DNA of 64,000 nt from Alteromonas genovensis (GTDB taxonomy: Bacteria; Pseudomonadota; Gammaproteobacteria; Enterobacterales; Alteromonadaceae): contig NZ_JAAAWO010000008.1 of assembly GCF_010500895.1 (NCBI RefSeq), positions 1 to 64,000 on the forward strand, written 5' to 3'. The stretch's first letter is position 1; each line of letters begins with the position of its first letter. Shown here one piece after another: positions 8,462 through 16,462 of this stretch. A program made the position numbers and the translations under genes. A model generated the notes under the pieces. That model ran no database searches. It was given only the letters and a program-made list of their open reading frames with translations, and was not told where the DNA came from.

Positions 8462-9661
8462 ATGAACGCTCATTTTCTTCGCTCAGTAAACCCTGTAGCT
8501 GCTTCAGGCTATGCTAATAAAGTTATTTCTCGCCGTTTACTACCTTCACTGGCTGTAGCCGGTACGCTTTTCATATGCCCTGCCGTTTTACATGCTCAAG
8601 AGCTTTCCTTACCTTGCGATGAGAAAGAAGCGCAAGTATTGGCAGAAAAGCGAGATAACGAAGTTAGAAGAATTACCGCATTTCAGCCTGCAAAACCCAA
8701 AAAACGCATTGATCCCCGTTATCCCGTTTCTGCTGCCCGAAGAGGTCAAGAGGGTTGGGTGAAAATGAGTTACGTTATTGATGAAGAGGGTAATGTACAA
8801 GATGCGGTGGTGGACGATTTTGGCGGGCATAGAGATTTTAAACGAAAAGCATTACATGCGTTAAAGCAATGGAAGTATGAGCCGGCTATAAAAAACGGCC
8901 AACCTACTCAGCAGTGCCAGCAAGCAGTACAATTCGACTTTATGTTAGATGGTAAATCCGGTGCCTCTCGTCAATTCATTGCAAAATATCGAGACATTGA
9001 TGAAATGTTTCAAAACGGCGAAGTTGAAAAAGCAGAGGTGCTTCTCACGGAATTACGAGAAGAAGACACGCTGAATCATTATGAAAACGCATGGGCCGCT
9101 AATATGGATGCAACCATAGCCAGTCATCTCAAAGACTGGCGCAGAGAGCTTTCAAGCCTAAAGCGGGTAAAAGCCAGTAATGGAAGTGCATTTGGTAAAA
9201 ATAGCGTGTTTAGCGAAGATCACATAGCTTATATCTTACAGCGTAGCGTTTTACTTTCTGCTGAATTAGGCTATTACGCCGATGCACTACGTATATTCGA
9301 AGACTTAACTTCATTTGAAGAGCAGCAAGAACGTATACAAGCCACACAGCCAATTATTGAAACGATAAAAGAGCAAATTGCATCAAATAAGCACATTAGC
9401 ATTGATATGGAAATAGACGACAGAGAGCTTCTCTTTCATACCTTAGTGAGAAATCAGTTTGCTTTTGACAGCATAAAAGGCGATTTGGACTCGGTTGAAG
9501 TGCGTTGTCAGTCGCATCGCGAAAAATTCACGGTTGCTGAAGACCATATCTGGACAATTCCCGAGAGCTGGGGCGAATGCAGGGTAATGGTAAAAGGTGA
9601 CGAAGGGACTTCCTTCGAGTTAATCGAAGTAGCGACTACAGAAGTGGCTAGCCTTAACTAG
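8462..9661 (+). CDS. Periplasmic TonB C-terminal domain protein
   Basis: A 399-residue protein. An extended N region precedes a hydrophobic signal segment (about 26-45, cleavage near VLHA). A TonB C-terminal domain follows (about 84-165): DPRYPVSAARRGQEGWV and LHALKQWKYEPA are typical of TonB_C. The rest, about 230 residues, is helical and resembles tetratricopeptide-like packing, though repeats are not clear. It lacks the membrane anchor and proline-rich spacer of a real TonB, so it is probably a soluble periplasmic protein of unknown partner. ATG at 8462 follows aaggatgatt. Confidence 0.75.
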   Translation: MNAHFLRSVNPVAASGYANKVISRRLLPSLAVAGTLFICPAVLHAQELSLPCDEKEAQVLAEKRDNEVRRITAFQPAKPKKRIDPRYPVSAARRGQEGWVKMSYVIDEEGNVQDAVVDDFGGHRDFKRKALHALKQWKYEPAIKNGQPTQQCQQAVQFDFMLDGKSGASRQFIAKYRDIDEMFQNGEVEKAEVLLTELREEDTLNHYENAWAANMDATIASHLKDWRRELSSLKRVKASNGSAFGKNSVFSEDHIAYILQRSVLLSAELGYYADALRIFEDLTSFEEQQERIQATQPIIETIKEQIASNKHISIDMEIDDRELLFHTLVRNQFAFDSIKGDLDSVEVRCQSHREKFTVAEDHIWTIPESWGECRVMVKGDEGTSFELIEVATTEVASLN

Positions 9662-9996
9662 CGCTACGTGCTCCATGATCAGGATAATGATCGGCGTATA
9701 TAAGAGTATAAAGTTGCATCTCGGTGTCGCTCTCTGGCTAGCCTCCAACGTTTATACGCAAACTGTAGTGGCCTTAAGGGCCGTAATTAAATGTCACTGG
9801 CAAACTGATATGAGTTTGGTAACCGGTTCCCTTCAAATAGTACGTTCATAAATTATACGTGTAAAGTGGCGATAAGATGCACATGCAAGTTAATGAAAAT
9901 AATAAAGAATATATGCATGCAGTAGACTAAAGTAGCATGCAGTGGTAACGTTGCTACGCATTCAATAAGCAATGCTTTTTCGATAAGGAAATTAAA
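9662..9996. other. Gene-free gap of 335 bp
   Basis: No gene, terminator or RNA is recognisable between the TonB-C gene and the barrel gene. A gcatgcagt motif occurs twice, 20 bp apart (9915 and 9935), about 60-80 bp before the barrel gene; its meaning is unknown. Confidence 0.4.
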
Positions 9997-10614
9997 GTGA
10001 AATTTAAAAGCAAACTTGCTATTTCAATCGTCGCAGCTATCGCGGCTTCAACATCAGCATTCGCTGATGATCATTCTCAGAACGGCCCCAAGTGGGATCT
10101 TATCGAAGTTGGCTATGTTGAAGCTGACATTGACGACTTCGATTCATCGCCCTCTGGCTTCTCTGGAGCATTCTCAAAATCGCTTGGCAAAGGTTTCTAC
10201 CTGACTGGGCGCTACCGTGACGTCAGTGAAGACGTCGTAGCCTTCGGCCAAAGCGTTGAACTTGACGTATCACAGCTATCACTAGGAGCAGGTTACAGTC
10301 TTCATGTAACCGACACGACAGATGTTTACGGACAGATCACTTACGAAAATCTAGAGCTAGGCGCATCCGGTGCTGGTGGTTCTGATTCTGAAGACGAGAA
10401 CGGCTTTGGCGCTGAAATTGGTGTGCGCTCTATGCTAACCGAAAAATTCGAGCTTGGCGCTAAAATTGGGTACCTAGATGTAGCAGATGAATCCGAAACT
10501 ACCTTCGGTGCATCAGCTTACTATTACGTGACTGACAGCTTAGCTATAGGTGCAACCTACGAGATGTGGGAAGACGTTGACTTCATGGGCCTAAATCTTC
10601 GTTACGCGTTCTAG
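9997..10614 (+). CDS. Outer-membrane beta-barrel protein
   Basis: A 205-residue protein with a clear signal peptide (MKFKSKLAISIVAAIAASTSAFA, cleaved before DDHSQ). The mature chain alternates hydrophobic and polar residues in about eight strands, with acidic loops. It ends in LRYAF, the C-terminal Phe signature recognised by the BAM complex. Length fits an 8-stranded OmpX/OmpW-size barrel, and function is unknown. The start follows aaggaaattaaagtg. A perfect intrinsic terminator follows, so it is monocistronic. Confidence 0.85.
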   Translation: MKFKSKLAISIVAAIAASTSAFADDHSQNGPKWDLIEVGYVEADIDDFDSSPSGFSGAFSKSLGKGFYLTGRYRDVSEDVVAFGQSVELDVSQLSLGAGYSLHVTDTTDVYGQITYENLELGASGAGGSDSEDENGFGAEIGVRSMLTEKFELGAKIGYLDVADESETTFGASAYYYVTDSLAIGATYEMWEDVDFMGLNLRYAF

Positions 10615-10630
10615 AGCGAATATCGCAGAC

Positions 10631-10659
10631 TAAAAAGCCCGGTATATCCGGGCTTTTTG
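10631..10659 (+). terminator. Intrinsic terminator of the barrel gene
   Basis: Perfect 11-bp stem (aaaaagcccgg 10632-10642, ccgggcttttt 10648-10658) with loop tatat, located 17 bp after the stop codon. Confidence 0.94.
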
Positions 10660-10682
10660 CTATGCAATGGAGAGGCTAAATG

Positions 10683-11548
10683 TTATGCCTCCCAATAAAA
10701 CTCTGTGAGAATACCTGATGATAAATCAACATCATCGAATGAGGTTTCAATATCATCTTCAGCAGATGTTTTACATCCACCGTGCCGCGCTGTGTCGTAT
10801 TCTCTAATGTCGTCCATATTGAGTTCGCAAGGCACAGCAAAAACTTGAAAAAGGGGAAGTGTACTGAGCCAGCCGAATCACTCGTCTAAAAAAAGATTAC
10901 ATTCATACTTAACAGTCACGCTATCGTCTTTTCTCACAACTTTACCCACAAGCACGGAAGCAGAATTCACACTGCAATCAATCGATTGCCCTTCCCGGTT
11001 TTTCAGAGCGCTTCTTGATTGAGATTCGCTGTTGTCACCAATACAAGCAATATTGACCGTACCATCCTCATAGAGACGCTATCGGAGTTCTTCGCTTTCC
11101 ATCGTAAAAAGGCCACCCGTATTAGGGGCAGGTTAACAGTAACCATCTACGCCTTTGACTTCATCAATTCGACCACCTTTGTTGTCATCGGTGGCAGTAA
11201 CAAGCTCAAAAGTATGTTTGGGTAGTCGTCGTTGCCACGTATAAACCTGCTTCTCATCTTTGGCTAATAATGGGAAGCGATTTAAAACGGCGCCATATAA
11301 ATTGGATGTACTTAAACATTCTTCTGAACCAGACGAACCGATGTAACGCATACCTTCTAGGCAACCAGCAGTGCTGTCTTCGGTAGAATCACTGCTGCCA
11401 AAAGTGCATTTATTAGTGGTATTGTCGAGCGCATTATGCTCGGGACAGGGTTCTGCCCCCACTTATAGTCGTCTAATCGGTATGAAATGCGTTAAAAAAC
11501 CACAACAATGCCAAACAAAATGGCAGCAAGAAAATATTGTTTTTTCAT
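10683..11548 (-). pseudogene. Decayed gene for a secreted Cys-containing protein
   Basis: From 11462 down to the TAA at 10683-10685, a single minus-strand frame of 260 codons stays coherent but is cut by three different stops. These are TAA at 11133-11135, a TAG about 60 bp further on, and TGA at 10878-10880. The residues between them remain protein-like, with Cys-containing segments such as TVNIACIGDNSES and VPCELNMDDIREYD. Upstream at 11548 an ATG opens a short secretion-signal-like peptide (MKKQYFLAAILFGIVVVF). It then stops, and its frame differs from the main one, so a frameshift is likely too. I do not recognise the family. Multiple lesions make a pseudogene the simplest reading. Confidence 0.6.
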
Positions 11549-11694
11549 TTGAGTCGTTATAAGTGAATGTGTCCATAGCATAGGCGTAATCCTATATTTT
11601 ACGGTAAGTTAAGTACACACGGGATGGGGCAAGTGTTCTGACATAGCTTGTCTATCGTAGCTAGTGGCGCATCCTTGCGCCTGACAATAAGCGC

Positions 11695-11941
11695 TTATGG
11701 ATAGAACAAGATTTGATAATCACACTCAGTGTTTGCTGGTAAATCCTCATAGTCGGCGTTGGGGTCAAAGTTGAATTTAAGCGGATAATTGGGAATGATG
11801 CCCTTGATAAAAGCCTCTTGTTGAAATTCCCATAACAAAAGCTATACGACGGAAAATTGTCTAATGAGGTTGTGATTAACGTGGTGCAGTTGATCAAGCT
11901 GCTCCCGATTTGCGCTTTCGCTAGCAATAAGTGACTGTATA
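11695..11941 (-). pseudogene. 3' gene fragment fused behind the truncated receptor
   Basis: A minus-strand frame in this interval reads as the C-terminal end of an unrelated soluble protein. It has one internal TAG (11842-11844) and ends at TAA 11695-11697, with protein-like text such as EQLDQLHHVNHNLIRQ and IPNYPLKFNFDPNADYEDL. It begins exactly where similarity to a TonB receptor stops. A deletion joining two genes is inferred. The parent family is not recognised. Confidence 0.45.
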
Positions 11942-12484
11942 GCTTGGCCCTTTTGTGATTTCAACACGCTCAGTAGCAAAGCTTTCGCGAGTTGTCATAC
12001 CCGGATCGCGCAACCCATCAACAAAAACGTCGCTTCGCGCTTCATGACCACGAATGATGTAGCGATCGCCAAAGGCCTTACCATTTTCGCCAGTACCGAG
12101 GGTTACACCAGCCTGGGCAGAGAGGATATCTGCCAGATCTGTTTTACCACTTTCCTGAATTTGGTCTTGAGTAAGAACACTGATAGTTTGCGGGGTATCG
12201 ACTAAATCGGCAACACGTCGAGGAGCGCCAGATTTGGCGTAACGATAAATAGACTGTTGAACGCCGTGAATACGAATAAGCTCAATGGCTTTATCTTCAG
12301 CGGCTTCACATGTTGCCGTATTGCTGTCTTGGCACTGCTCGCTGCTTGTGTTGGTTTTAGGTCCAGTGCTTTGCCCGTTGGCTTCTTGAGCATGTACTGC
12401 CGATGAGCCAAATGTTGCCGATGTGGTAAATGCTAAAGCAGCGGCGATAGTTTGCGCGCCCATGGTGAGTGTTGTGTTTTTCAT
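11942..12484 (-). pseudogene. TonB-dependent siderophore receptor, 5' part only
   Basis: The ATG at 12484, preceded by cagggatgcata, starts a signal peptide (hydrophobic to about residue 33, VHAQE). The plug domain of a catecholate/hydroxamate-type siderophore receptor follows: VDTPQTISVLTQDQI, LADILSAQAGV, YIIRGHEARSDVFVDGLRD, and RVEITKGPS. After KGPS, where intact receptors continue into the rest of the plug and a 22-strand barrel, the frame goes to YTVTYC and stops at 11921. At least 450 residues are therefore missing. The product could not form a channel. It is probably a deletion remnant next to another decayed gene. Confidence 0.85.
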
Positions 12485-12745
12485 TATGCATCCCTGTGTG
12501 TTGCTGAGGGTTCTCGATAAATAACCGCTGCGCTTTCTCAAAGCTTTCAGCGATAGCTTGGGCAGTGAATAAACGTAAAAAAACAGAGCTAAGTCGCGCA
12601 CGAGTTAAATTTTTACATAAGATTGCGGTACACTACGGGCACAAGCGCAAAGAGCGTAAAGCGTGTACACGTGCAATTCGCACTCACCGCACAATTCAAT
12701 CTCTCCTTAGCGAGTTAGCTGTAACACTCACAACATGGGTATTTC

Positions 12746-13678
12746 ATGAAAGCGTTGGACATTAAAGGGTTAACAAAAACCTACAAAGGTGGCGTAAAGG
12801 CGTTGAAAGGCGTAGACCTCAGCGTGCAAGAGGGCGATTTTTTTGCGTTGCTTGGACCTAACGGAGCCGGTAAATCCACCACTATTGGTATTATTAGTTC
12901 ACTGGTTAATCAAACCGGTGGAACGGTGTCGGTGTTTGGGTATGACCTCACCACACAAAAAGAACAAGCCAAAGCCTGTATTGGCTTAGTACCTCAGGAA
13001 TTCAATTTTAATCAGTTTGAAACCGTGCTTCAAATTGTACTTAATCAAGCGGGTTACTACGGCGTGCCCCGCAGTATTGCCAAAGAGCGAGCGAAAAAAT
13101 ACCTCGCTAAGCTTGATCTGTGGGAAAAGCGCGATGCCCGTGCTCGTGAACTCTCAGGTGGTATGAAGCGCAGATTAATGATCGCAAGAGCGCTAATGCA
13201 CGAGCCAAAGCTATTGATTCTTGATGAGCCTACGGCCGGTGTGGATATTGAGATTCGCCGGGCAATGTGGTTGTTCCTCGAAGAAATCAATCGCGCAGGT
13301 ATTACCATTATACTTACCACGCATTATCTTGAAGAAGCCGAAATGCTCTGTCGCAATATCGCTATTATCAACAAAGGCACCATTGTTGAGAACACAAGCA
13401 TGAAATCCTTGCTCTCAAAGCTTAACGTGGAAACTTTTGTACTCGATGTGCAGCTGCAAGAGCAAACAAATATGGACGCACTCACATTACATGGTGTTGA
13501 CCACCGATGGGGAGACAACCATACGCTAGAGGTTGATGTGGAGAAGGCCGAAGGTCTTAACCCGGTATTTACTCAATTGAGTGAGCAGGGCGTTCAAGTG
13601 ATGAGTATGCGCAATAAATCAAATCGGTTAGAAGAACTGTTTGTTCGCTTAGTCGAGTCAGCGAAGCAGGCGGAGTGA
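12746..13678 (+). CDS. yadG: ABC-2 type exporter ATP-binding protein (YadG-like)
   Basis: A 310-residue ATPase. Walker A is GPNGAGKST (about 37-45), the ABC signature is LSGGMKRR (about 138-145), Walker B is LLILDEPTAGVD, and the switch His is in TTHYLEEAE. About 80 residues follow the ATPase core, as in the YadG/DrrA-like group. It pairs with the permease starting 4 bp after its stop. Together they form a half-size ABC-2 exporter with unknown substrate. The start is in ggtatttcATG; a stronger ribosome site is not evident. Confidence 0.92.
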   Translation: MKALDIKGLTKTYKGGVKALKGVDLSVQEGDFFALLGPNGAGKSTTIGIISSLVNQTGGTVSVFGYDLTTQKEQAKACIGLVPQEFNFNQFETVLQIVLNQAGYYGVPRSIAKERAKKYLAKLDLWEKRDARARELSGGMKRRLMIARALMHEPKLLILDEPTAGVDIEIRRAMWLFLEEINRAGITIILTTHYLEEAEMLCRNIAIINKGTIVENTSMKSLLSKLNVETFVLDVQLQEQTNMDALTLHGVDHRWGDNHTLEVDVEKAEGLNPVFTQLSEQGVQVMSMRNKSNRLEELFVRLVESAKQAE

Positions 13679-13682
13679 AGTA

Positions 13683-14498
13683 ATGAGTAATGAAACAACA
13701 CACATGAGTGAAGAGAAAAAAATTAGTTGGGTAAAACAAAACTACGTTGCGCTAACCACAATCTGGATTAAAGAGTGTACCCGATTTTTGCGTATTTGGG
13801 TGCAAACCCTTGTTCCACCTGCCATTACTATGAGTCTATACTTTGTGATTTTCGGTAGCCTTATCGGTAACCGTATTGGTCAAATGGGGGGCTTTAGCTA
13901 CATGGAGTTTATTGTGCCAGGCTTAATCATGATGTCAGTGATCACAAGTTCCTATTCCAATGTGTCTTCTTCATTTTTTAGCGCTAAATTTCAGCGCAAC
14001 ATCGAAGAGCTATTAGTATCGCCTGTACCGACGTCTGTTATCATTCTAGGCTATGTAGGGGGCGGCGTAGCACGTGCTATTTTAATTGGTATTATGGTTA
14101 CCCTAGTATCGCTATTTTTTGTTGATGTAAAAATTTATAGCTTAGGCATTATCGCTCTGACGGTACTACTTACCTCTACCTTATTCGCGACGGCGGGTCT
14201 TATTAATGCGGTTTTCGCGAAGACCTTTGACGACATCAGCGTTGTTCCTACGTTTGTACTTACTCCATTAACCTATTTGGGTGGCGTATTTTATTCTCTT
14301 TCACTGCTGCCTGAGTTTTGGCAGTGGGTAAGTAAAGCTAACCCGGTTGTGTATATGGTAAATGGATTCCGCTATGGTTTCTTAGGGGTATCTGACGTAA
14401 ACATCACCTTGGCGCTCAGTTTGCTGGTGGGGTTCAACGTGTTGTTATTTAGCGTTGCTTACTACCTATTGAAAACCGGCAAAGGAATTCGTAGTTAA
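13683..14498 (+). CDS. yadH: ABC-2 type exporter permease (YadH-like)
   Basis: A 271-residue inner-membrane permease with six predicted helices. The ABC-2 signature includes MEFIVPGLIMMSVI, the FQRNIEELLVSP coupling segment and the LTPLTYLGGVFYSL motif. It partners the preceding ATPase. Its TAA overlaps the ATG of the following methyltransferase (TAATG), so the three genes are translationally linked. Confidence 0.92.
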   Translation: MSNETTHMSEEKKISWVKQNYVALTTIWIKECTRFLRIWVQTLVPPAITMSLYFVIFGSLIGNRIGQMGGFSYMEFIVPGLIMMSVITSSYSNVSSSFFSAKFQRNIEELLVSPVPTSVIILGYVGGGVARAILIGIMVTLVSLFFVDVKIYSLGIIALTVLLTSTLFATAGLINAVFAKTFDDISVVPTFVLTPLTYLGGVFYSLSLLPEFWQWVSKANPVVYMVNGFRYGFLGVSDVNITLALSLLVGFNVLLFSVAYYLLKTGKGIRS

Positions 14499-15166
14499 TG
14501 TCAGACGGCAACTCTCGGTCTATTACGACAAATCAAGTGGGTGTGCACGACAAGCTGGATGAATTGGTTTTAAAGTATCAGTCTTCGGTTAACAAACGTC
14601 CGGTTGGCGAGCATACCCAAGCGGCCTTCGATGAGGTGTCTTTGTGGCTCGGCGGGTTTACTGGCCCTGTTATTTTGGACTCTTGCTGCGGTGTAGGGGA
14701 AAGCACGGCGACTATCGCTAAGGCCCACCCTGAGGCGCGTGTGATTGGCGTAGATAAGTCGGCTCAGCGAGTCGAAAAACACAGCCATTATCAAATTGAA
14801 CAAGATAATTACTGTGTTATTCGCGCCGATGTAAACGATTTTTGGCGGTTAGTTCGTCAGTCCAATTGGCAGGTAGTAAAGCATTACCTCTTGTATCCCA
14901 ACCCTTACCCAAAGAAGACTCAGGTACAAAAACGATGGCACGGTAGTGCGGCAATGGTGGATTTAATGGCCATTACCACCAACATTGAAGTGCGCAGCAA
15001 CTGGTTAATTTATCTTATGGAATTTGCTCAGGCGGCAAAGCATTACGGCACCATTAGTGACCTCAGTGAGGTAAAAGGAGCAAATGCTATGACGCCCTTT
15101 GAGCGCAAGTACAGCGGCAGCGGCCAAACGTGCTGGAAGCTCAATTGTCGAAGCGAAGAAAGCTAG
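14498..15166 (+). CDS. TrmB-like SAM-dependent methyltransferase
   Basis: A 222-residue protein with a class I methyltransferase core (LDSCCGVGEST, about 60-70, then IGVDKS) and the TrmB-type block YPNPYPKK (about 133-140). In true tRNA m7G46 methyltransferase TrmB this last block is usually PDPWPKKRH. The altered motif and divergent C terminus suggest a paralogue rather than the housekeeping enzyme. It overlaps the yadH stop by 1 base. Substrate is unknown; RNA methylation is the family expectation. Confidence 0.75.
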   Translation: MSDGNSRSITTNQVGVHDKLDELVLKYQSSVNKRPVGEHTQAAFDEVSLWLGGFTGPVILDSCCGVGESTATIAKAHPEARVIGVDKSAQRVEKHSHYQIEQDNYCVIRADVNDFWRLVRQSNWQVVKHYLLYPNPYPKKTQVQKRWHGSAAMVDLMAITTNIEVRSNWLIYLMEFAQAAKHYGTISDLSEVKGANAMTPFERKYSGSGQTCWKLNCRSEES

Positions 15167-15204
15167 TGAGTTAAATATTTTTGCCAGCGCGAATTTCAAA
15201 CTAG

Positions 15205-15954
15205 CTAATGCTGCTGAAGACTTGCTTGAACATTGTGCTGCACGTCGGCAACAGGCGGGCTAAACACATAGCCTTGTGCATATTTAATGGGAAGGCGTTT
15301 AACATCGTTTAAAAGCTGTTCGTTTTCAATGTGCTCTGCAATAACTGCAATGTGCTGGTGTTCACACAAGGCCAGCACATAGTCGACGTATTCTTTTACC
15401 GCGTCTTGTTGCTGATAATGTTTAATCAGTCCGCCCGCAATTTTTATTCCTCGCACTGGTAGGTTCATTAAAGCCCGAATATTCCCCGGACAAGAGCCTA
15501 CGTTATCAATAAATACACCCAATCCTGTGTGCATTCCTTTATCGATAAACGACCGAAGCTGCGCCTGATTAGCTAGCGCCGTAGCTGCACTTACTTCAAT
15601 GCTCGCTCTTTCAGGGTTGGGATAATCGGCAAGTTGCGCAATGAGAGAGTTGATAAGCCCGTCGTTATTCAAGTCGTTGGCAGAAATATTGATGTTCCAC
15701 GGAATATTCACATTGTGGAAGTAGCTGGCGCTTTGCAAAAACATACTGGCGGCTAAGGTTTTTACATGCTGTTCCCGTTCTATCAAATAGAGAAACTCGC
15801 TAGGTAAAAACGTTTTGTCGTTTTGGGTTATTAAACGGGCAAGACACTCGTATCGCCATACGCCCTGACTATCTAAGTCTACGATAGGCTGAAAATACGG
15901 AACAATGTCGTCGATTGAAAAATCTTCAGATATTTCACGTATTGGCATAAACAA
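15205..15954 (-). CDS. Degenerate EAL-domain protein
   Basis: A 249-residue protein that is almost only an EAL domain. The opening VPYFQPIVDL and closing AQGYVFSPP are clear. The EAL triad reads ECL (36-38) and NIS is kept. However, the second metal-binding Glu block is IEVSAA, the DDFG motif reads DNVG, and the KID motif reads KIA. Several catalytic acids of c-di-GMP phosphodiesterases are thus missing. It probably binds a ligand or protein rather than cleaving c-di-GMP. No signal peptide or membrane helix is seen. It is transcribed convergently with the TrmB-like gene, 38 bp apart. Confidence 0.82.
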   Translation of the reverse strand: MFMPIREISEDFSIDDIVPYFQPIVDLDSQGVWRYECLARLITQNDKTFLPSEFLYLIEREQHVKTLAASMFLQSASYFHNVNIPWNINISANDLNNDGLINSLIAQLADYPNPERASIEVSAATALANQAQLRSFIDKGMHTGLGVFIDNVGSCPGNIRALMNLPVRGIKIAGGLIKHYQQQDAVKEYVDYVLALCEHQHIAVIAEHIENEQLLNDVKRLPIKYAQGYVFSPPVADVQHNVQASLQQH

Positions 15955-16185
15955 GTTTCCCCGTTTTTTCGTATTTATTCATAATTAAAATATAGCAGTA
16001 AATCTGACATATGCTCCCACTTTATGGATGGTGGTACGTTGATGGGTATAGCATAAGCATAAATGCCGCTGGTAACCACTTGGCGAAAATTGTAATCTGA
16101 TGTAAAGTGCGTGCCCCTGAAAGTAATGTGGACGTGACCTGAAAGTCACGTGAAAGTTTTCAGGGTCGGCAACCATTAGACTATG

Positions 16186-16296
16186 TCAAAGCGATTGGTC
16201 AAAGCGAAAGACCAAAGTGAATGACCAAAGCGAATGCGCTGCTCAAACAACTGTGTATTTGATACGAAGTATTCGATACGAAATGTTCGACACAAA
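16186..16296. repeat. Two adjacent tandem arrays (13 bp x4, 14 bp x3)
   Basis: Four 13-bp units of (t/c)caaag(c/t)ga run from 16186 to 16237. Three 14-bp units of gtatt(t/c)gatacgaa run from 16255 to 16296. They lie in the 508-bp gap between the EAL gene and panP. A small hairpin (cgtgac/gtcacg) lies near 16133-16150. No convincing gene was found in the gap. Confidence 0.85.
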
Positions 16297-16462
16297 GTCA
16301 TCGGCGCTTGGCGTGAAGTACTCGGGAAGGAGAGCAGGCAGCAGTGCTCAAATAAAAAGAGTTAGGTCGGTATCTTATAACACCACCTATGACTTTCGTT
16401 TTATGAAAAATTCGTCAGAAGCGAAACAATAACGTATAGGTTTGATGTGAGGGGTGTGTTAA

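Noticed and set aside
10878-11135. Selenocysteine or stop-codon read-through in the three-stop frame
   Set aside because: Three different stop codons are involved and no selenocysteine-type hairpin is apparent after the TGA, so gene decay is simpler.
11661-11927. 88-residue minus-strand frame behind the truncated receptor
   Set aside because: Another frame of the same stretch reads better as the C-terminal end of a soluble protein; this one looks like a shadow.
16186-16296. CRISPR-like look of the short repeats
   Set aside because: Units are directly adjacent without unique spacers, too short for CRISPR repeats, and no cas genes are present.
16217-16432. 71-residue plus-strand frame before panP
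   Set aside because: Made largely from the 13- and 14-bp tandem arrays; composition follows the repeats.
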